Shown here: positions 13,909-17,692 of the stretch, piece by piece | Position numbering within the stretch: the stretch's first letter is position 1 | Layout: each line of letters begins with the position of its first letter | From: DSFT01 sp032249175 | GTDB taxonomy: Bacteria; Hydrothermota; Hydrothermia; LBFQ01; DSFT01 | Assembly (NCBI GenBank): GCA_032249175.1 | Contig: JAVVGK010000019.1 | Coordinates: 1 to 17,692, forward strand | Reading direction: 5' to 3' | Length of the DNA stretch: 17,692 nucleotides | Program-made: the position numbers and the translations under genes | The notes under the pieces: generated by a model | Databases searched by the model: none | What the model was told of the DNA's origin: nothing | The model's input: the letters and a program-made list of their open reading frames with translations, nothing else

Positions 13909-14790
13909 TCAATTTAGAAAAGTTTCTATTCTTTTTTGAGCAAGCTCTACATATTCTTGGACTATTTCGTAACCTATATAAAATCTCTTTGATTTTAAGG
14001 CTGCAATTGCTGTTTGACCACTTCCCATAAATGGATCCAATACTACTTCACCTTCAAAAGTGTAGAGCTGAATTAACCTATAAGGTAGTTCAACAGGAAA
14101 AGGAGCTGGATGACCTATTCCTTTTGCAGATACTGCTGGAAACGTCCATACACTTTTTGTAAATTCAAGAAATTCATCACGGGAAATAGTACTTTTCCTA
14201 TTAAATGGATTTTGTCTTGTGAATGTATCTTTTGAGAAAACAAGAATATATTCATGTTGATCTCTCAAAGTTGGATTTTTTGCAGAAAGCCAAGAACCCC
14301 AAGCAGTTGATGAACTTCCTCCTCCTGCTTTGTTCCATATAATTTCTCCTCTCATCAAAAAACCAAGTTCAAGCATATCTTGTATTATATAAACATGCAA
14401 GGGCAAATAAGGTTTTCTCCCAATATTTGCAATATTAATACATAATCTTCCACCTGGCACAAGAACTCTCTTTACCTCACAAAAAACCTTTTTTAAAAAT
14501 TCCCTATATTCATTTAGATTAAGGTCTTTATCATATTCTTTGCCTACATTGTAAGGAGGAGATGTCACAACTAAATGAACACTATTTGAAGGAAGTTCGC
14601 TCATATCTTCACTTGATTTACAGAAAATTTTGTTTAGAAATTCATCAGGTATCTTGTTTTCAATATATTCAACTGATTTTTCTTTTGGAAGGTTTTGAAA
14701 TAACTTGCGAGAATAAAAAACTGATGAATCATGATTTATTCTACCTGGTGAGCCAAAAGAGCTTGTTTTTGTCCCTATTCTTCTGCCCAT
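13909..14790 (-). CDS. Type II DNA methyltransferase (beta-class, N4-cytosine or N6-adenine)
   Basis: This 293-residue modification enzyme of the restriction-modification cassette transfers methyl from SAM to an exocyclic DNA amino group. The order is catalytic motif IV TSPPYNVGKEYD (76-87) first, VLVPGGRLCINIANIG (109-124) in the middle, then the SAM-binding LDPFMGSGQTAIAA (251-264) near the end, which is the beta-class layout. HPAPFPVELPYRLI (227-240) is also typical. The start ATG at 14790 follows a GAGGT site 10 bases upstream and overlaps the endonuclease gene by 16 bases. The last codons (TTT CTA AAT TGA) lie in the 168-bp repeat and equal the last codons of purF, so this gene appears to use a borrowed host stop codon. 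The recognition sequence cannot be deduced. Confidence 0.9.
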   Translation of the reverse strand: MGRRIGTKTSSFGSPGRINHDSSVFYSRKLFQNLPKEKSVEYIENKIPDEFLNKIFCKSSEDMSELPSNSVHLVVTSPPYNVGKEYDKDLNLNEYREFLKKVFCEVKRVLVPGGRLCINIANIGRKPYLPLHVYIIQDMLELGFLMRGEIIWNKAGGGSSSTAWGSWLSAKNPTLRDQHEYILVFSKDTFTRQNPFNRKSTISRDEFLEFTKSVWTFPAVSAKGIGHPAPFPVELPYRLIQLYTFEGEVVLDPFMGSGQTAIAALKSKRFYIGYEIVQEYVELAQKRIETFLN

Positions 14791-15431
14791 AATTCAACCC
14801 ACCTCTGATATGGCTTATAAATTATATCAGCTCCGATTTCTGGTTTTTCCCAAAAAATATCTATTTTCTTCGCTTGTGGGTGTTCAATTAACATTTTTAT
14901 TCCCTCATTGCTTATCTCAACACCTCTTGGATTCGTTCCTTTTTTATGGCGATACAAATATCTATCTCTTCCTATTTCTTCAAAAATTTCTCTTTGAACT
15001 TCAAGTGGAATATAGTAAAGTCCTCCATTTTTATACCAAGATACTTCCACAAGTATTATCTCACTTCTTGGCTCATAATTTCTATAAAAATTCTCAACTT
15101 TTTCCCAATCAACTGTCCATACAAGTTTTATACCACTTCCAGAAAACTTTTTAATTCTTTTTGGCAAAATTTTCTTTATTGTTTTTATGGAAACAGGTTT
15201 TCCATATAACTCAAGATCAAAATTTTCATTAGCAATTGGATTAAGTTTCACATTTTCATAGCCAAATTTGTAAATCAAAAGTGCTATTAAAATTTGTTCT
15301 CGCAGAGTACCAACTTCCATTCCAACTTTACCAGACTTTGACATTTCAATTTCTGCAATGAAAAACATATAAGGCAATTTGCGTCTTATCTTCTCAATCA
15401 TCTTATCATCTTCAAATAATTGAAACAACAT
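14775..15431 (-). CDS. Type II restriction endonuclease (probable ThaI-like family)
   Basis: This is the partner of the overlapping methyltransferase and would cleave unmethylated target sites. I start it at ATG 15431 (218 residues, MLFQLFEDDKMIEK), because the frame open further upstream (to 15554) is the duplicated purF-nrdJ spacer and is noncoding in the other copy. ATG 15401 is the alternative. Using numbering from 15431, features include KVGMEVGTLREQILIALLIY (35-54), a nuclease-like NFDLELYGKPVSIKT (70-84; Asp72 and Lys83, with Ser81 where PD-(D/E)XK enzymes usually have an acidic residue) and GGLYYIPLEVQ (136-146). From memory these resemble ThaI-type enzymes, but I cannot confirm the family. 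Expression probably comes from the duplicated nrdJ promoter in repeat copy 2. Confidence 0.7.
   Translation of the reverse strand: MLFQLFEDDKMIEKIRRKLPYMFFIAEIEMSKSGKVGMEVGTLREQILIALLIYKFGYENVKLNPIANENFDLELYGKPVSIKTIKKILPKRIKKFSGSGIKLVWTVDWEKVENFYRNYEPRSEIILVEVSWYKNGGLYYIPLEVQREIFEEIGRDRYLYRHKKGTNPRGVEISNEGIKMLIEHPQAKKIDIFWEKPEIGADIIYKPYQRWVELWAEE
14801..14805 (-). promoter_or_regulatory. Shine-Dalgarno site of the DNA methyltransferase
   Basis: GAGGT (within AGAGGTGGG on the minus strand) lies 10 bases before the ATG at 14790, inside the last codons of the endonuclease gene. It supports this start and separate translation initiation of the methyltransferase within the two-gene operon. Confidence 0.65.
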
Positions 15432-15432
15432 A

Positions 15433-15600
15433 TTCCATAGTGCTAAAATGTTAAGGTTTAGGAATAATTTGATAAAATAAAGCGAAAAGTAAATAATTTT
15501 AAGTTTTTGAAAATCAACAATTTTTTTTATTTCAGTTTTCAAATAATAATTCATATTAGCTTAATTTTTAAGCTTTTTGGAATTTTGTCAATTTAGAAAA
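15433..15600. repeat. 168-bp exact direct repeat, copy 2 (purF side of the restriction-modification cassette)
   Basis: Identical to 13754-13921. It contains the last codons and stop of purF (TGA at 15590-15588 on the minus strand), the 7-bp hairpin at 15558-15574, TAACAT at 15448-15453 and the relic nrdJ start ATGGAA, now followed by foreign sequence. The relic ATG opens only an 8-codon frame (MEYVVSII, then TGA). It overlaps the region just upstream of the endonuclease start at 15431. Confidence 0.97.
15448..15453 (-). promoter_or_regulatory. Duplicated nrdJ-type -10 box driving the restriction-modification genes
   Basis: TAACAT on the minus strand is an exact copy of the box before nrdJ. 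It ends 9 bases before the relic ATG (15438) and 16 bases before the endonuclease ATG (15431). The restriction-modification operon therefore probably uses the same promoter as nrdJ. Confidence 0.35.
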
Positions 15601-16907
15601 CACTCATAACAAAAATTATCTTTATTTTCAAAAACAACATCTTTTAAATGCTCCATAGGTAAGTATCTTAAACTATCAACATTTAAAAATTTTCTTAATT
15701 CTTCTAAATCCATTCTATTTGCTATCAATTCTTCCTTTGTAGGCATATCTATGCCATATAAACATGGATTTACAATTGGAGGTGAAGCAATTCTAAAATG
15801 AATTTCCTTAGCATTGTTTTCTCTAATTAGTTTAATAATTTCTTTTGAGGTGTTTCCCCTAACAATAGAATCATCTATTAAGGCAATTCTTTTGTTTTCT
15901 ATAACTTCTCTTATTGGAAATAATTTATTTCTTATTGTTTCTTTTCTTGAAATGTTATCAGGTTGTATAAAACTTCTTCCTGAATAATGATTTCTTATAA
16001 GTCCAAGTTCTAATGGTTTATTTAATGTTTGTGAATAGCCAATAGCACTTGCTAAACCCGAATCAGGAACAGGAATTACAATATCAATTTCTTTATCTTC
16101 TAAAAGTGCTAATCTTTTTCCACATTCCTTTCTAAATTGATAAACTTGGTAATTGAATAGTTTGCTATCAGGTCTTGAAAAGTAAATTAGCTCAAATATA
16201 CAAAATCTATGTTTTTCAGAAGTGCTAAATTTTTCCTTATAAATTTCATTATTTTCAATAATATAAACTTCACCTGGATTTATCTCAATAATTTCATCTA
16301 TAAAATCAAATTGACTAATTGCTGAATTTTCAGAAGCAAAAATATAAAATTCCTCACTAATGCCAAGAAATAAAGGTCTATAACCATAAGCATCTCTAAA
16401 TCCTAATAACCTATTATTGTCAAGCATAATAATAGAATAAGCATATGGAATAATTTTTGAAATTTCTTTAAAAGAGCCTTTTAATTTAACATAAAGATGT
16501 AAAAATACTTCTGTGTCTGAATTTGTTGAGAAAATAGAGCCTTCTTCCTCTATAATTTTTCTAATTTCATTTGCATTTGGTATATTTCCATTATGTGCAA
16601 TAGCAAGCCAAGAATTTTTATAATAATATGTTATTGGTTGTGCATTTCTTATATTTGCCTTGCTTCCTGATGTTGAATATCTTGTATGTCCAATTGCTAT
16701 TTTACCATCAACATTTGATATATTTGAAAAAACTTGATTTACAAGTCCTAATCCTTTATATACGAAAAGGTCATTATCTTCTTTAAGGATACAAATTCCC
16801 GCTGATTCCTGACCTCTATGTTGCAATGAAAATAAAACTTTTTTAGTAATATCAAATATATTACTTGAATTTTCTTTCCTTTTATAAATGCCTACTATTC
16901 CACACAT
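15588..16907 (-). CDS. purF: Amidophosphoribosyltransferase (glutamine PRPP amidotransferase)
   Basis: This enzyme catalyses the first committed step of de novo purine synthesis: PRPP plus glutamine gives 5-phosphoribosylamine. The 439 residues begin directly with MCGIVGIY, so Cys2 becomes the N-terminal nucleophile with no propeptide. QHRGQESAG (29-37) and AHNGNIPN (104-111) belong to the glutaminase domain. The PRPP loop is IALIDDSIVRGNTS (341-354). Cys236, Cys382, Cys433 and Cys436 match the four ligands of the iron-sulfur-containing Bacillus-type enzyme. The ATG overlaps the end of thyX by 26 bases, so it is cotranscribed with thyX. Its last codons and stop lie in the 168-bp direct repeat. 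Confidence 0.97.
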   Translation of the reverse strand: MCGIVGIYKRKENSSNIFDITKKVLFSLQHRGQESAGICILKEDNDLFVYKGLGLVNQVFSNISNVDGKIAIGHTRYSTSGSKANIRNAQPITYYYKNSWLAIAHNGNIPNANEIRKIIEEEGSIFSTNSDTEVFLHLYVKLKGSFKEISKIIPYAYSIIMLDNNRLLGFRDAYGYRPLFLGISEEFYIFASENSAISQFDFIDEIIEINPGEVYIIENNEIYKEKFSTSEKHRFCIFELIYFSRPDSKLFNYQVYQFRKECGKRLALLEDKEIDIVIPVPDSGLASAIGYSQTLNKPLELGLIRNHYSGRSFIQPDNISRKETIRNKLFPIREVIENKRIALIDDSIVRGNTSKEIIKLIRENNAKEIHFRIASPPIVNPCLYGIDMPTKEELIANRMDLEELRKFLNVDSLRYLPMEHLKDVVFENKDNFCYECFLN

Positions 16908-17643
16908 TTTCTAAATGCTCCTTATATATTTTTTCTAAATCCCAATTTTCCATTTCATCTTTAAGTTTAAAAATTTCTTCATCTTTGCCAAAATAAGCAT
17001 ATTGAACAAAAAACTTAAAAGTAATGGGCATTTTATCTCTAAAAATTTTAGCAACTGCTCTTGCGTATAATCTAATTTCATATTGGGCATTTATATCCGC
17101 TCTTAAACTTATAAAGTTCATTAAGCTTCTTGCGTTTATTGTCCAATAAAATTGAGTATATGTTGATAGCGGTAAAATAATCCTTGCCATTTCTCTTGCC
17201 ACATTATTCTCTAAAAGCTTATTATAAAATTTTTTAATAATTGAATAAATTTCTTTTAGTTCTTGAATTAATTCTTCTGAATTTTCAACTTCTTCTTCTA
17301 AACTTGCTTGCTTGTTGTTTAATGATTGTTTCCTAAAAAATGTTGGAATATAAAATTCATCTTGATATTCAACATATCTTAAAGATATTTCATTAAATGA
17401 GCCAATTCTATGTCTAAACCATTGCCTTGCCACAAAAATTGGACATTTAATATGAAACTTAAAAACTGAATGCTCAAATGGTGTTTCATGCTTGTTTTTC
17501 AATAAATACTCTATAAGTTTTATGTCTTTAATTGGTCCTTTTGTTTCTTGTCCAAAAGAAACTCTTGCTGATTGAACTACTGAAAAATCACCTCCCATAA
17601 AATCAACAAGTCTAATAAAACCATTATCAAGAATTTTCTCCAT
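16882..17643 (-). CDS. thyX: Flavin-dependent thymidylate synthase
   Basis: This enzyme methylates dUMP to dTMP using methylene-tetrahydrofolate, FAD and NAD(P)H. The diagnostic RHRX7S motif is RHRIGSFNEIS (77-87), followed by LRYVEY. The C-terminal region has YTQFYWTINARSLMNFISLR and AQYEIRLYA, the usual dUMP- and FAD-binding segments. The 253-residue length is normal. The ATG at 17643 is preceded by a TAAAAT box and no Shine-Dalgarno. The gene starts the minus-strand group, and its last codons overlap the purF start by 26 bases. No thyA appears in the window. Confidence 0.97.
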   Translation of the reverse strand: MEKILDNGFIRLVDFMGGDFSVVQSARVSFGQETKGPIKDIKLIEYLLKNKHETPFEHSVFKFHIKCPIFVARQWFRHRIGSFNEISLRYVEYQDEFYIPTFFRKQSLNNKQASLEEEVENSEELIQELKEIYSIIKKFYNKLLENNVAREMARIILPLSTYTQFYWTINARSLMNFISLRADINAQYEIRLYARAVAKIFRDKMPITFKFFVQYAYFGKDEEIFKLKDEMENWDLEKIYKEHLENVWNSRHL

Positions 17644-17650
17644 ATCTGAA

Positions 17651-17656
17651 ATTTTA
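17651..17656 (-). promoter_or_regulatory. Putative -10 box of thyX
   Basis: On the minus strand ACTTTAAAATTTCAGAT places TAAAAT 7 bases before the thyX ATG, without a Shine-Dalgarno. It matches the dnaN box (CTTTAAAATTTC) base for base over 12 positions. Confidence 0.45.
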
Positions 17657-17692
17657 AAGTTTTATTAAGTGGATTTTATTGGGTTATTGTTT

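Larger units (their letters stand above)
13754..13921. repeat. 168-bp exact direct repeat, copy 1 (nrdJ side of the restriction-modification cassette)
   Basis: Identical over 168 bases to 15433-15600. It runs from inside the first codons of nrdJ (TTCCAT is the complement of ATGGAA) through the nrdJ upstream region to the last codons of the methyltransferase (TCAATTTAGAAAA, complement of TTT CTA AAT TGA). The flanking bases differ at both ends. It carries the presumed nrdJ promoter, TAACAT at 13769-13774 on the minus strand, ending 9 bases before the ATG. Confidence 0.97.

Noticed and set aside
15439..15554. Upstream extension of the endonuclease reading frame to the ATG at 15554 (about 41 extra residues)
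   Set aside because: This DNA is the duplicated purF-nrdJ spacer. Its identical copy at 13760-13875 is noncoding promoter DNA before nrdJ, so the open frame is chance in AT-rich sequence.
13754..15600. The 168-bp repeats as ends of an IS element or composite transposon
   Set aside because: The repeats consist of purF tail, spacer and nrdJ start. They lack a transposase and terminal inverted repeats, and nothing between them resembles a recombinase.

Overview
The window is a very AT-rich bacterial chromosome segment. It encodes recognisable DnaN, ClpP, PurF, ThyX and a class II ribonucleotide reductase, and the few clear Shine-Dalgarno sites match the bacterial consensus. I cannot place the organism. 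The adenosylcobalamin-type RNR carrying an intein, flavin-dependent ThyX, a Bacteroidetes-like DUF2723 membrane protein and strong AT bias would fit an uncultivated, possibly thermophilic, lineage on the FCB side of the tree. That placement is a low-confidence inference.

Left part, plus strand (1-7765). dnaN, clpP and a DUF2723 membrane protein form a tight operon. A gap of 640 bases follows, holding a broken short gene and two tandem copies (A, B) of an interspersed repeat. Next come a small membrane protein with a strong internal ribosome binding site and a two-domain SAM-methyltransferase/ATP-grasp fusion.

Right part, minus strand (7967-17643, read right to left). thyX and purF overlap. 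They are followed by a two-gene restriction-modification cassette (endonuclease, then methyltransferase), by nrdJ interrupted by a 448-residue LAGLIDADG intein, by a GT4 glycosyltransferase, by repeat copy C, and by a DUF374 acyltransferase with repeat copy D at its 3' end. ThyX, PurF and NrdJ all supply DNA precursors (dTMP, purines, deoxyribonucleotides). The acyltransferase, glycosyltransferase and DUF2723 protein point to the envelope.

Main points for a second look. (1) The restriction-modification cassette is flanked by two identical 168-bp direct repeats made of the end of purF, the purF-nrdJ intergenic region and the first bases of nrdJ. This is the footprint of insertion with a long target duplication, and both cassette genes borrow sequence from the duplicated host DNA. 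(2) A MITE-like repeat family of about 170-200 bp has terminal inverted repeats (TTGTCYAATAATT type) and two GAA-loop hairpins; four copies lie in the gaps between genes. (3) Nearly every gene that begins a transcription unit has a YTTAAAATTT-like box ending 6-12 bases before its ATG and no Shine-Dalgarno, suggesting leaderless mRNAs, whereas at least two operon-internal genes have good Shine-Dalgarno sites. (4) The DUF2723 protein carries a J-domain-like insert that lacks the HPD segment.
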